From CBDFHJ01 sp965247635 (GTDB taxonomy: Bacteria > Chloroflexota > Dehalococcoidia > Lucifugimonadales > Australimonadaceae): a DNA stretch of 64,000 nucleotides. The first letter of the stretch is position 1. Every line of letters begins with the position of its first letter. This document shows positions 54,505 through 62,515 of the stretch, piece after piece. Both the position numbers and the translations under genes were made by a program. The stretch spans positions 434,001-498,000 of the forward strand of contig CBDFHJ010000008.1 of the NCBI GenBank assembly GCA_965247635.1, written 5' to 3'. Below the pieces are notes generated by a model. It made no database searches, was not told the DNA's origin, and saw nothing but the letters and a program-made list of their open reading frames with translations.

Positions 54505-54789
54505 ATGAATCAAACGTGTAAGAAGCACAGCCCAGTCTTCAAGGCCAAAGTGGCTTTGGCCGCGCTCCAGGGGGAGCACACGATTGCAGAGCTGGCCAGC
54601 CGGTTTGAAGTCCACCCGAGCCAGATCCATGCCTGGAAGAAGGCCTTGACTCAGGGGGCGCCGCACCTCTTTGAAAATGGTGCTGGACGCCAGGAGAAGG
54701 ACCAAGAGGTCCTCACTGCCCAGCTCTACCAACAGATTGGGCAGCTCAAGGTGGAACGGGATTTTTTGTCACGGAGCTTCGGGTTGTGA
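54505..54789 (+). CDS. IS3-family transposase OrfA (element F)
   Basis: The 94-residue product has the IS3 OrfA HTH (FKAKVALAALQGEHTIAELA, FEVHPSQIHAWKKALTQGA) and a C-terminal coiled coil. Its end overlaps the OrfB frame by four bases. Confidence 0.9.
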   Translation: MNQTCKKHSPVFKAKVALAALQGEHTIAELASRFEVHPSQIHAWKKALTQGAPHLFENGAGRQEKDQEVLTAQLYQQIGQLKVERDFLSRSFGL

Positions 54790-55688
54790 GCCGGTCCCAA
54801 CGCCGGGCCATGATTGACCGAGAAGAACCGAAGCTGTCTCTGGTGCGCCAGTGCGCCTTGCTGGGTATCAGCCGCTCCTCGTTGTACTACCTGCCAACCG
54901 AGGCCGGCGCCGAGGACTTGGAGTTGATGGCCCTCATAGACCAACAGTACCTGAAGACACCTTTCTACGGCTCCAGAAGGATGACTGCCTGGCTCAGAAA
55001 TCACGGACACCAGGTCAACCGCAAGCGGGTCCGCCGGCTGATGCAGCTGATAGGCCTGGAGGCCATCTACCGGCGTCCCAACACCAGCAAGCCAAACCCA
55101 GGGCATAAGGTCTATCCGTACCTGCTCAGGGGGCTGGAGATCAACCGGGTCAACCAGGTGTGGGCCACCGACATCACCTACATACCCATGGCTCGGGGTT
55201 TCCTCTACTTGGTGGCCATCATGGACTGGCACAGCCGCTACGTGCTGGCCTGACGGCTGTCCAACACCCTGGAGGTAGACTTCTGTGTTGCGGCTCTGGA
55301 AGAGGCCTTGAGCAAGGGTCGGCCACAGATCTTCAACACCGACCAGGGCAGCCAGTTCACCAGCGAGGCCTTCACCAGCATGCTGCTGGCGCAAGGCGTT
55401 CAAGTGAGCATGGACGGCAGGGGCCGGTGCGTGGACAACGTCTTCGTGGAACGGCTGTGGCGCAGCATCAAGTACGAGGAGGTGTACCTGAAGGCATACC
55501 AAAATGGGACTGAGGCCAGAAAGGGGATTGGGGCTTATCTGGCCTTCTACAACCAAGAGCGGCCCCATCAAGCCCTGGGCTATCGGTCACCGGGTCAGGT
55601 GTTCCAAGCAGTGAGCCCACAAAGGTGTTTACTGGAACATCCACAAGCCTTACCATCGGATGAAGGTTACGAGACACCCCAGCGGTAG
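54786..55688 (+). pseudogene. IS3-family transposase OrfB with in-frame stop (element F)
   Basis: The protein is interrupted after RYVLA by TGA at 55251-55253. Related transposases read RYVLAWRLSNTLE, so this is a TGG-to-TGA change. The first catalytic Asp (ATDITYIP) lies before the stop; the second (NTDQGSQFTS) and the Glu (YNQERPHQALGY) lie after it in the same frame. The element cannot move on its own unless the stop is read through. Confidence 0.88.
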
Positions 55689-55871
55689 ACTCTCTTATTT
55701 TAGCCTCACCGCTGTCCTCATGATGGGGTCCACTTGAGTGTCTGTATCATCCAGAACCGTGGGGCTGTCGCTGCCATCGTCGCCGGTTAGCGCGAAGGCT
55801 GTGCCCGCTCCGGCTATGCCCAGAGCCAAAGCCAGGGTAACTACTGAGATAATCCACTTCTTCATGTTCAT

Positions 55872-56410
55872 TTCCTTTTCCTCCTGTATTGATAAGGACG
55901 AAGGCAGGCAGAAAAAAGTTCCCGGCGGTACCGACGAGAATAGGATGCTCCAGAATAAGATGTGCGATCCGGAGGGCGCCTTGAGGCTTGAGGGTTGTAC
56001 TGGATCGGATACCGACGTGCTCAAGCGCTACTAGCCTTTGGCTGAAGGCGGCAGGACCACGAGGTGAGCCCTCACAAATTCCATGGCCCAGAGAGCAACG
56101 GATGGGTGGTCTAGCTCTGCAATCGCCGCATCAGCAGGATCATCCTGGGAAGGGCGGCGGCGAAGCTCTGGATGAAGGCCCACCTGCGCGAGTTACCCTG
56201 GCACGGTTCCGAAGTCGCTGCGGTTAAGGACGCCACGCAGTTGGGGGCGACAACGCGAGTAGCACCAAAAGCGAATGGGACAGTCGTCACAATGGAGGAT
56301 TACAGAGAACCCCAGCGTGGAGATAATGTGGCCCGCGGAACAAAACTCCACGGAGTCTCGTCTTAGCTTTTAAGAGGTCGCGTCCCCAACCCGGAACGCG
56401 GAGCACGACG
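55872..56410. other. Long gap without a recognisable gene
   Basis: Short ORFs here are not convincing. The DNA is less GC-rich than the core genes and lies between IS-damaged genes, so it may be decayed coding sequence. Confidence 0.4.
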
Positions 56411-56833
56411 ATGGAATCCATTACAGAGACTAGCGGCACCTTTAACATTGGCATGCTGCTCATGGTAGTAGCCCTGTTGGTCTTATCCGCAACCCTGGTG
56501 GTGGGTGGTGTCATGGGCTATTGGAAGAGCAGCGCTGTGGTCGGGCGTCTTCCGGCCGTCGTCGCTCTTGTGGCTGGCGGAGCTATTATCTCAACACTTG
56601 CACTGGGTGGTGCTGAGCTTCTCCCGCAAACAGCGATTTGGACCCTTCTCCTCTCTGAGCTCGGCATTTTGACCATACTGTTCTGGGCATGGATGCTTGT
56701 CGACTGCGCCATCAAAGAACCCAGCGAGGGGAATGACAAGCTCGTCTGGGTGCTCATCATCCTATTCACCCACGTTCTCGGTGCGGCTCTTTACCTCTTC
56801 GTGAGGCGGCCGCGGCGTCTAGCGGCTCAATAG
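56411..56833 (+). CDS. PLDc_N-domain membrane protein
   Basis: The 140-residue product has four hydrophobic segments. The last two frame the PLDc_N signature LFWAWMLVDCAIKEP, NDKLVWVLIILFTHVLGAAL and YLFVRRPRR. Such proteins are common near ABC transporters and in cell-envelope stress clusters, and here an ABC-ATPase remnant starts four bases after its stop, so the pair was probably one operon. Confidence 0.8.
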   Translation: MESITETSGTFNIGMLLMVVALLVLSATLVVGGVMGYWKSSAVVGRLPAVVALVAGGAIISTLALGGAELLPQTAIWTLLLSELGILTILFWAWMLVDCAIKEPSEGNDKLVWVLIILFTHVLGAALYLFVRRPRRLAAQ

Positions 56834-56837
56834 CACG

Positions 56838-56942
56838 ATGGATGACCTCATTATCGAGACCCAAGGGCTGACCAAGCGGTACGACCAAGTCCTTGCGGTA
56901 GACGGCTTGGAGCAGCAGCCAAGGCTTCAGGGACGACATTGA
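56838..56942 (+). pseudogene. ABC transporter ATPase, N-terminal remnant
   Basis: ATG 56838 starts MDDLIIETQGLTKRYDQVLA, the standard opening of an ABC exporter ATPase, but after VDGLE the sequence is no longer ABC-like and a stop follows. The Walker motifs are absent. It is a truncated gene downstream of the PLDc_N gene. Confidence 0.7.
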
Positions 56943-57033
56943 CGATCAGGCGAGCTGGCGATGGCAATGTTCAACAAGGGCGTGACGCTCGGTCAACTGG
57001 ACCGTCTGGAGGATGCCATCGGGGCCTTATTTG
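56943..57033 (+). pseudogene. TPR-protein remnant
   Basis: The open frame ELAMAMFNKGVTLGQLDRLE followed by DAIGA matches one tetratricopeptide repeat (F-N-K-G-x-x-L-G-x-L-x-R-x-E-x-A). Nothing before or after it continues the protein. It abuts the duplicated tRNA end at 57036. Confidence 0.5.
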
Positions 57034-57035
57034 GG

Positions 57036-57069
57036 CTGGTCGGGGAGCCGGGATTTGAACCCGGGCCCT
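57036..57069 (-). repeat. Duplicated 3' end of tRNA-Pro (attachment-site-like)
   Basis: These 34 bases are identical to 57134-57167, the last 33 bases of tRNA-Pro including CCA plus one base. The copy lies 98 bases downstream of the tRNA end on the tRNA's strand. It lacks the D and anticodon arms and is not a tRNA. Such duplications are left where an integrase inserted DNA at a tRNA 3' end. Confidence 0.75.
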
Positions 57070-57134
57070 TCCCGATTCCATCGGGACGCGCAGCGCGCCA
57101 CGTTCTCTTTCCGCTCTTTCCGCCGCTGGTTATC

Positions 57135-57211
57135 TGGTCGGGGAGCCGGGATTTGAACCCGGGCCCTCCTGCTCCCAAAGCAGGCGCGCTACCGGACTGC
57201 GCTACTCCCCG
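57135..57211 (-). tRNA. tRNA-Pro (anticodon TGG)
   Basis: Read on the minus strand: acceptor CGGGGAG with CTCCCCG, D arm GCGCAGTCCGGTAGCGC, anticodon stem CCTGC/GCAGG with loop TTTGGGA (anticodon TGG), T arm with GGTTCAAATCC, discriminator A and encoded CCA (57135-57137). Confidence 0.95.
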
Positions 57212-57229
57212 AAGGACAAGTCACACCTG

Positions 57230-57235
57230 ATTATA
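57230..57235 (-). promoter_or_regulatory. -10 box of the tRNA-Pro gene
   Basis: TATAAT on the minus strand, 18 bases before the tRNA 5' end. The -35 region is weak. Confidence 0.5.
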
Positions 57236-57278
57236 AGGGATTGGCAGAGACAGCCCCACACCCCGTGCCACCCACCCC

Positions 57279-57307
57279 TTGACGAAAGCGAAGGCCTCGT
57301 CGATGAT
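57279..57307 (+). promoter_or_regulatory. Promoter of the radical SAM gene
   Basis: TTGACG (57279-57284), a 17-base spacer and GATGAT (57302-57307), 33 bases before the ATG. Confidence 0.5.
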
Positions 57308-57339
57308 GCAGAACATTCGTTCTCATTCCGGAGGGCCCC

Positions 57340-58710
57340 ATGCTGATCAAACGCGAGCCCGACGTCTACGAGAAGCTTCAACACCTAGCGGGGATGGCCA
57401 CCGACGACGTCTTGGACGACGCACCGCTGTCCAAGGCCAGCGCGGCGGTCCTGGGACCCCCGTCCAGCGCCTTCCAAGGCTCGGAGGGCACCGGACCGTA
57501 CCGCGGCGGCGTGACCCCCTTCGCCGGAGTCTACCGGGCCTCGATGCCGAACGGCAAGAAGATCTCCCTGTTCCGGGTCATGCTGACCGACCACTGCACG
57601 TTTGACTGTCACTACTGCCCCAACAGTTACTGGGTGCCCCGGGAGCGGTACGGCTTCAAGGTGGACGAGCTGGCGAAGCTGTTCGATGAGGTGCAACGCC
57701 GCCACATGGTGGACGGCCTCTTCCTGAGCTCCGGCATCTTCAACAGCCCCGACGCCACCATGGAACGGATGGTCCAGGTGGTGGAGGCCATCCGCACTCG
57801 CTACCGGTTCCAAGGGTATGTGCACCTGAAGGTAATGCCGGGCGCCAGCTCCGAATACGTGGAGGCGGCCCACCGTCTGGGCACGCGGCTCTCCGTGAAC
57901 ATGGAGTCACCCTCCGCGGAGCACCTGGCCCGGGTCAGCGGCATGAAGCGGTTCGAGGAGGACATCCTTCAGCCCATGGAGACCATCCACGATCTGACCA
58001 AGGCCCGCTACGGGAGCGCGGTGGGCCAGGCCACGCAGCTGGTGGTGGGCGCTGCCGACGAGACGGACTGGGACATCTACTTGCGCCAACAGCAGCTCTA
58101 CGGCGAGTGGGGCCTCAAGCGCATCTACTACGCCCCCTTCCACCCGGTGCAGTTCACGCCCCTGGAGGAGCACGCGCCCACCGCCATGGCCCGCACCCAC
58201 CGGCTCAACCAGGTGGACTGGCTCATGCGCGTCTACGGCTACAGCGAGGGGGAGCTCGAGCTGGCCTACGGCGACGATGGCTTCTTGGACGAGGGCATGG
58301 ACCCGAAGCTGGCCATCGTGAGCAAGCAGGCCGACCGCTTCCCCGTGGACATCAACGCCGCGCCCCACGACGAGCTGGTACGGGTGCCTGGCATCGGCCC
58401 CATCGCGGCGTCGCGGATCGTCCGTCAACGGCAGGAGCACTCTATCACCACGTGGCGGGACCTTCAGGCCATGGGCGTGGTGGTCAGGCGAGCGACGCCC
58501 TTCGTGCGCTTCCCCGGCCACCGGCCGGTCCGCGCCACGCAGGGCAGGCTACCCATGTTCCAGGAGCTATCGGCGAATCCGCCGTCGGCGCGGAAAATCG
58601 TGGCCGAGCTCCATCAAGCCCACGCCGGTGCTGGCTGCGCCTCCTGTCCGCTGAACCCCGGCACGTGTGGCCACCCCGAGGCGCCGAAGGCGGCGGTGGC
58701 AGCAGCGTAA
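57340..58710 (+). CDS. Putative DNA modification/repair radical SAM protein
   Basis: The 456-residue protein has a radical SAM cluster motif C86-x3-C90-x2-C93 (HCTFDCHYCPN), a TIM-barrel core with NMESPSAEHLARVSGMKRFE, and a C-terminal helix-hairpin-helix (VDINAAPHDELVRVPGIGPIAASRIV), followed by a four-cysteine-like tail (CASCPLNPGTC). This layout matches the family named putative DNA modification/repair radical SAM protein (TIGR03916 type). The reaction is unknown, although the HhH suggests DNA binding. Its usual small partner gene is not next to it. GGAGGG sets the ATG. Confidence 0.9.
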   Translation: MLIKREPDVYEKLQHLAGMATDDVLDDAPLSKASAAVLGPPSSAFQGSEGTGPYRGGVTPFAGVYRASMPNGKKISLFRVMLTDHCTFDCHYCPNSYWVPRERYGFKVDELAKLFDEVQRRHMVDGLFLSSGIFNSPDATMERMVQVVEAIRTRYRFQGYVHLKVMPGASSEYVEAAHRLGTRLSVNMESPSAEHLARVSGMKRFEEDILQPMETIHDLTKARYGSAVGQATQLVVGAADETDWDIYLRQQQLYGEWGLKRIYYAPFHPVQFTPLEEHAPTAMARTHRLNQVDWLMRVYGYSEGELELAYGDDGFLDEGMDPKLAIVSKQADRFPVDINAAPHDELVRVPGIGPIAASRIVRQRQEHSITTWRDLQAMGVVVRRATPFVRFPGHRPVRATQGRLPMFQELSANPPSARKIVAELHQAHAGAGCASCPLNPGTCGHPEAPKAAVAAA

Positions 58711-58739
58711 GGAGAGCCGGGCTTCTTTCACAGGTATTG

Positions 58740-58920
58740 GACCGTTCGTGGTTCGACAAGCTCACCACGAACGGAAGGAGCTAAACCGTTCACCCTGTAT
58801 CTTTGGCGAGGACGTGACAGGCTGCTTCACCCTGTCATTCCGAGTCCGCCGCAGGCGGAACGAGGAATCTCGCCCCTCGTGGTGAAATCGAGATTCTTCG
58901 CTGCGCTCAGAATGACAACC
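58740..58920. repeat. Dispersed palindromic repeats
   Basis: CCGTTCGTGGT and ACCACGAACGG (58742-58774) are arms of a perfect inverted repeat around TCGACAAGCTC. A TGTCATTCCGAGTCCGCC ... CTCAGAATGACA unit follows. They fill the 326-base gap before cinA with no gene in it. Confidence 0.75.
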
Positions 58921-58986
58921 ATGCGTAGCATGTCGCCCTAAGCCTGCCCTGAGTGAAAAAGGTGCCCTGCCCTCCCCACAGGGTCT

Positions 58987-58992
58987 TATACT
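58987..58992 (+). promoter_or_regulatory. -10 TATACT before cinA
   Basis: TATACT lies 44 bases before ATG 59037, with no clear -35. The hexamer is the one used before pdxA, proC and the RRM gene. Confidence 0.4.
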
Positions 58993-59036
58993 GGCCTGGT
59001 GAACGTACCGCTTTCGAGAAGAGACGCGGGGCCGTA

Positions 59037-59564
59037 ATGGCCGGTACCGAAGAGTTGCTAGCGAGGCAGGTGGGCAGCGCCTTAAAGGCGCGAGGCCTGA
59101 CGTTGGCCGTGGCGGAAGGCTCGACCGGTGGACGCCTGGGTGAACAGTTGACCCGCTACTCCGGCAGCTCGCGCTTCTTCCTCGGCGGCGTGGTCACGTA
59201 TGACTACCGCAGCCGCACCGAGCTGCTGGACGTGCCAGCCGCGCTACTGGAGCGCCACGGCGCGGTCAGCGAGTCCACGGCCATGGCCATGGCTGAAGGC
59301 GTCCGCCGCCGTTTCGCCAGCGACGTGGCGGTGGCCAGCACGGGGATCGCGGGGCCTTCGGGCGGCACGCCGGAGAAGCCCGTGGGGATGCTCTGGCTGG
59401 CGGTGGCAGCTCCTCGCGCCACAACGGCGCAGCGCCACGTGGTCGAGAGTGGAACGCGCCTGCAGAACAACCGCGAGTTCACGCGTTTGGCCCTCCAGCT
59501 CTTGCTGGATACGGTCCAAGCGCTTTCTGGGGAAGCGAACCGAGCGCATGACGACGACGGTTGA
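59037..59564 (+). CDS. CinA C-terminal-type nicotinamide-nucleotide amidohydrolase
   Basis: This protein recycles nicotinamide mononucleotide by deamidation (PncC activity). The 175 residues form the CinA C-terminal domain only: LTLAVAEGSTGGRLGEQLTR, GSSRFFLGGVVTYDYRSRTELL, AVSESTAMAMAEGVRRRF and STGIAGPSGGTPEKPVGMLWLA. The usual AESCTGG reads AEGSTGG, with the conserved Ser displaced, so activity should be checked. ATG 59037 avoids a non-conserved extension. Confidence 0.92.
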   Translation: MAGTEELLARQVGSALKARGLTLAVAEGSTGGRLGEQLTRYSGSSRFFLGGVVTYDYRSRTELLDVPAALLERHGAVSESTAMAMAEGVRRRFASDVAVASTGIAGPSGGTPEKPVGMLWLAVAAPRATTAQRHVVESGTRLQNNREFTRLALQLLLDTVQALSGEANRAHDDDG

Positions 59565-60345
59565 TGCGGTTCAGCAGCAGTTAATAGCCCTTCGAGACGA
59601 CCGCGCCCACGGGGCGTCGTTTCTCGCCCAACGCGCCGTCTGGGCCCTAGCCCGGACCGCGTCAGTAGAGGGGGCCACGGAAGAGAGCGTCGCCGCTGCC
59701 GCCGCAGCGCTGGCGCGGGTCCGGCCGTTCATGTCCTCGGTGGCCAACAGCGTCCAGTTGCTGCTGGCCCGGCTGCAGGAGGCTGGATGGGACCTCCAAA
59801 GGGCGCCAGCCTTGGCCGCCGACGTCATCGCCGAGTCTCAGCGCCGTGCCCAGGAAGCGGCCCGCCGCGCCGCCGCGTTGTTGCCCTTGGGCGGCATGGT
59901 CCTCACGTGCAGCCACAGCAGTACGGTGGTCCAGACGTTGGCGGCAGCAGGCCAACAGAAGCGAGGCATCCGGGTCCAGGTATTGCCGTCCGCGGGCTAC
60001 GGCAGGCTCATGGCCGCCGACGCTCAGGAGCTTGGGACACCCATGAAAGTCGTGAACACCTTGCCCAAGGGCGCCACGGCTGCCGACACAGTCGGCCTCA
60101 TCGGCGCCGACACGGTGAGCCTGGGCGGCTTCGTAGTCAACGGCGCGCCCAGCCTGGGCTTGGCCCGCTGGTGCCTCGACCGGAGCCTGCCTTTCTACGT
60201 GGTGTGCGACTCGTTAAAGCTGCTGGCCGCGCCCCTGGAGCAACGGACCTCCTTGCCCCGCGGGCTGGAGCGCGTCTCGCTGCGGTACGTGACGGCGGTG
60301 GTGACTGAGAGTGGCCCTCAGCCGGGACGGAGGCCTGCGAGCTAG
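59548..60345 (+). CDS. eIF-2B alpha/beta/delta-like protein
   Basis: The 265-residue product matches the eIF2B/ribose-bisphosphate-isomerase family: SSVANSVQLLLARL in the helical part, VLTCSHSSTVVQTLAAA, then VGLIGADTVSLGGFVVNGAP and SLPFYVVCDSLKLL. Bacterial members are sugar-phosphate isomerases (MtnA or R15P type) or of unknown role; there is no methionine salvage gene nearby. Its start overlaps cinA by 17 bases. Its stop shares a CTAG with the stop of the convergent gene. Confidence 0.82.
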   Translation: MTTTVDAVQQQLIALRDDRAHGASFLAQRAVWALARTASVEGATEESVAAAAAALARVRPFMSSVANSVQLLLARLQEAGWDLQRAPALAADVIAESQRRAQEAARRAAALLPLGGMVLTCSHSSTVVQTLAAAGQQKRGIRVQVLPSAGYGRLMAADAQELGTPMKVVNTLPKGATAADTVGLIGADTVSLGGFVVNGAPSLGLARWCLDRSLPFYVVCDSLKLLAAPLEQRTSLPRGLERVSLRYVTAVVTESGPQPGRRPAS

Positions 60346-61058
60346 GTCTCAGTGCCCGCTGCTTCGCTTTCCCCGGGCTCGTTCCCCTGCACACCGCCGC
60401 CTTCTTCGGTCTCGCCGCCATCCGCCGACGCGGTGGTATCTTCGGCGGGCGCCACACCCGGACCTGGGTGGTCGCGGAGCCAGCGATTGATGGCGTCGAG
60501 CGCGGGCGGCGCAACGTAGAAGACCCGGACGTCTTGCGGGAACTGGACCTGATGCTCTTGGCCAATCACCAGCAGGCCCACTTGGCCCTTCTCCAGGGCC
60601 TCGTCGATGCGCTTGGCCATGGTCTCGTACAGCTGCTTGCGCGCCTCCGCGTACCACTCGTACAGCCGCTGCGCAACCTTGACGCTGCCCTGAGTGACCA
60701 GCAGACACCGCTGCAAGTCCAGCGTCTCCAACAACGTCTCCGCTTCCTCAATGGCGCGTACTTGCGCACCACGGCCGCAGACCTCCCTGACGAGCGCGAA
60801 GGCAGGCGTGTTGCCATTCTCCAGCGCGGTCAAGGCCGCGTCACCCTCATCCACGGAGCCTTCGTGGAACACCTGGGCGATGGACCCCAGGCCCGACTCT
60901 AGGCCTCTGACCTGCTGGTCCACCTCGCGCCAGTAGCGGTCAACAAGCTCAAGGTAGTCCGGCTCTTGATGGACCGCCAAGACCAGCGGGACGAGCATCA
61001 GCTTGCGCTCGCCGGCGAACTGTTCCGACGGCACCTTTCCCACGTTCCCCAACGTCAT
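60342..61058 (-). CDS. Conserved-looking hypothetical protein with acidic tail
   Basis: ATG 61058 is chosen because the longer open frame runs into intergenic repeats. The 238-residue product has no signal peptide. A helical middle (DYLELVDRYWREVDQQVRGL, YEWYAEARKQLYETMAKRID) precedes strands (GLLVIGQEHQVQFPQDVRVF, YVAPPALDAINRWL) and a disordered Glu/Gly/Thr-rich tail. I do not recognise a family. Its stop overlaps that of the eIF2B-like gene by four bases. Confidence 0.6.
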   Translation of the reverse strand: MTLGNVGKVPSEQFAGERKLMLVPLVLAVHQEPDYLELVDRYWREVDQQVRGLESGLGSIAQVFHEGSVDEGDAALTALENGNTPAFALVREVCGRGAQVRAIEEAETLLETLDLQRCLLVTQGSVKVAQRLYEWYAEARKQLYETMAKRIDEALEKGQVGLLVIGQEHQVQFPQDVRVFYVAPPALDAINRWLRDHPGPGVAPAEDTTASADGGETEEGGGVQGNEPGESEAAGTET

Positions 61059-61100
61059 GGCTGACCGCTCACCTCCAAAGAAGCTACTGGAAACCCTTGG

Positions 61101-61127
61101 TTCGTGCTTCGACAAGCTCAGCACGAA
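61101..61127. repeat. Dispersed palindromic repeat
   Basis: TTCGTGCTTCGACAAGCTCA and its inverted arm GCACGAA, upstream of the hypothetical gene. The remaining gap to 61326 has no gene. Confidence 0.6.
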
Positions 61128-61326
61128 CGGAACAATACAGCCGTGGCCTTGTCCGCGCCGTTCACCCTGTCCGATGACGCTCTGCTCATCGGACTCTCGA
61201 TAGCTCCGACTTGTCGGAGCGTATCGGGGAGCGAAACCGAAGGGAAGGGCGGCGCGGACTTTTCCAGCAGCCTCCACAGACCTCCTCTGCCCATGGTATG
61301 CAGCTTCCGGCCGCCGCAAGCCTGTG

Positions 61327-61917
61327 TCAGGCCGAAGCTCGACGGCCTAGGAGCGCCAACAGGCGGGTCTGAAGGTCCGCGTCGGACGTTACCGGAAGGT
61401 CCTCGCCGAGAACGCCAACACCGGCGCTGCGAACGGCTCCGGCGATCTTCTGGGCCACCGGGTAGCAGGCGTCAACCAGGTCTTGCGCAAGGCGCGCGTC
61501 TTGGCCTGTGGCGGTGGCAACGTCCCATCCGTGGACTAGCATGTCCAAAAAGAGCTGCTCGGCGTACTCCGACCCCGGATAGTCCCCGAAGGAGAGGTGG
61601 CAGATGGCCTCCATAGCGCCGGGGGCGAGGACCGCCTCCTTGGCGACGGCAACCGAGCTGGTAAACGCACCGGCAGGGTCGTCGCCCAGCAAGTCTCCAT
61701 CGAGCCGGTCGCCGACCTCCGCCATGGTCTTGCCGTTGAACAGCTCGCCCGCCCACAGGTTCTCGTTCACCAGATGGCCCACGAGTGCCCGGACATCCCA
61801 CTCGGTGCACGGCGTTGGGTCGGCCCATTGGTCGACGCGGATGCCGGCAACGTACTGCTGGGCAGACCCCAGAGCGCGCACAAGGAGTTCAGCCGCGCTC
61901 AACGATGGTGTAGTCAT
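61327..61917 (-). CDS. TIGR03086-type (DinB/maleylpyruvate isomerase-like) metal-binding protein
   Basis: The 196-residue protein shows the family opening LVRALGSAQQYVAGI, the motif PTPCTEWDVRALVGHLVNEN with a metal-ligand histidine, and LDMLVHGWDVATATGQD with a second. These four-helix DinB-like proteins bind a metal and are thought to be thiol-dependent transferases or isomerases, but most are untested. GGAGGGAAGG precedes the start. Confidence 0.87.
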   Translation of the reverse strand: MTTPSLSAAELLVRALGSAQQYVAGIRVDQWADPTPCTEWDVRALVGHLVNENLWAGELFNGKTMAEVGDRLDGDLLGDDPAGAFTSSVAVAKEAVLAPGAMEAICHLSFGDYPGSEYAEQLFLDMLVHGWDVATATGQDARLAQDLVDACYPVAQKIAGAVRSAGVGVLGEDLPVTSDADLQTRLLALLGRRASA

Positions 61918-62034
61918 CCCTTCCCTCCTGGTTTTTAAGTCTGTCCTGGACCTCGGCCTTCGTTACAGAGCACAGAGTACAGAAGCAACGCACGGGAGCT
62001 TCTGTAGTCACACTCTCCGGAGCCGCGTGGCCCG

Positions 62035-62346
62035 CTACACCTCACGGTTCCACGGCTCGACCGTTGCCCCGTCGATCAGCTGCGTCAGCGAACTGAACCA
62101 CTCCTCAAAGGCCTTCTGGTACTTCGGGTCCTGCATTACTTCCCCGAAGATGGCCTCCATCTGGCCCAGGTTCTCCGCGTCAAACTCCCACACCACCCGG
62201 TCCGTACTCCCGCTCATAAAGTCGGTGTAGACCCGGGCGGCCGGGCCGCCGTGCGCTTCGAACATGGGTTGCACCTCCTTCATCTTCGCCACCACCGCCC
62301 CCGCCGCTCCCACTTTCGCCTGAAACACTCGCCGTTGGGTAATCAT
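62035..62346 (-). CDS. NIPSNAP-like dimeric alpha/beta-barrel protein
   Basis: ATG 62346 after GAGGAG gives 103 residues (the frame is open further up). The pattern MITQRRVFQAKVGAAGAVVA, ARVYTDFMSGSTDRVVWEFD and LGQMEAIFGEVMQDPKYQKA resembles NIPSNAP/ABM-type ferredoxin-like barrels. The function is unknown. It is divergent from the peroxiredoxin gene, with 169 bases between the starts. Confidence 0.65.
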   Translation of the reverse strand: MITQRRVFQAKVGAAGAVVAKMKEVQPMFEAHGGPAARVYTDFMSGSTDRVVWEFDAENLGQMEAIFGEVMQDPKYQKAFEEWFSSLTQLIDGATVEPWNREV

Positions 62347-62515
62347 CGTATGCTCCTCAGGTCCGTTTGCTTTGGCGTGGCTCGTCGGCGATGCTACGCT
62401 CGGATGCAAGCCACCGTCAACTTGCGTCAGGCAGCCAATGGCGGACGTATGTAGCAGTCCTGGTGCTGGGCACAGGCTTCAGCTCCCTTGCATACGTCCC
62501 TCCCGCCCAACGAGA

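Larger units (their letters stand above)
54426..55737 (+). mobile_element. IS3-family element F
   Basis: The element is 1312 bp with imperfect ends: TGAGGTGGACCCCAAAATTC at the left, and the complement of TCAAGTGGACCCCATCATGA at the right. It is flanked by a 3-bp direct repeat GTG (54423-54425 and 55738-55740), the size expected for IS3. Confidence 0.88.
54343..55871 (-). pseudogene. Small secreted acidic protein gene, split by IS3 element F and cut by IS256 copy E
   Basis: On the minus strand ATG 55871 starts MNMKKWIISVVTLALALGIA with a signal peptide (cleavage after AFA), then LTGDDGSDSPTVLDDTDT before the IS3 element. Removing the element and one GTG duplication joins the frame to AWQISDGFPSYDEEILDFGD and GIGDGS, ending at IS256 copy E. 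The joined open frame of about 70 codons has no stop and is acidic throughout. The true C-terminus is lost. I do not recognise the family. Confidence 0.6.

Noticed and set aside
55251..55253. In-frame TGA in the IS3 transposase as a second selenocysteine codon
   Set aside because: The conserved residue there is Trp, not Cys, so a TGG-to-TGA nonsense change is the simple reading. It does not help or harm the peroxiredoxin case.
57036..57069. A second tRNA-Pro gene
   Set aside because: Only the T arm and acceptor 3' strand are present; the D and anticodon arms are missing.
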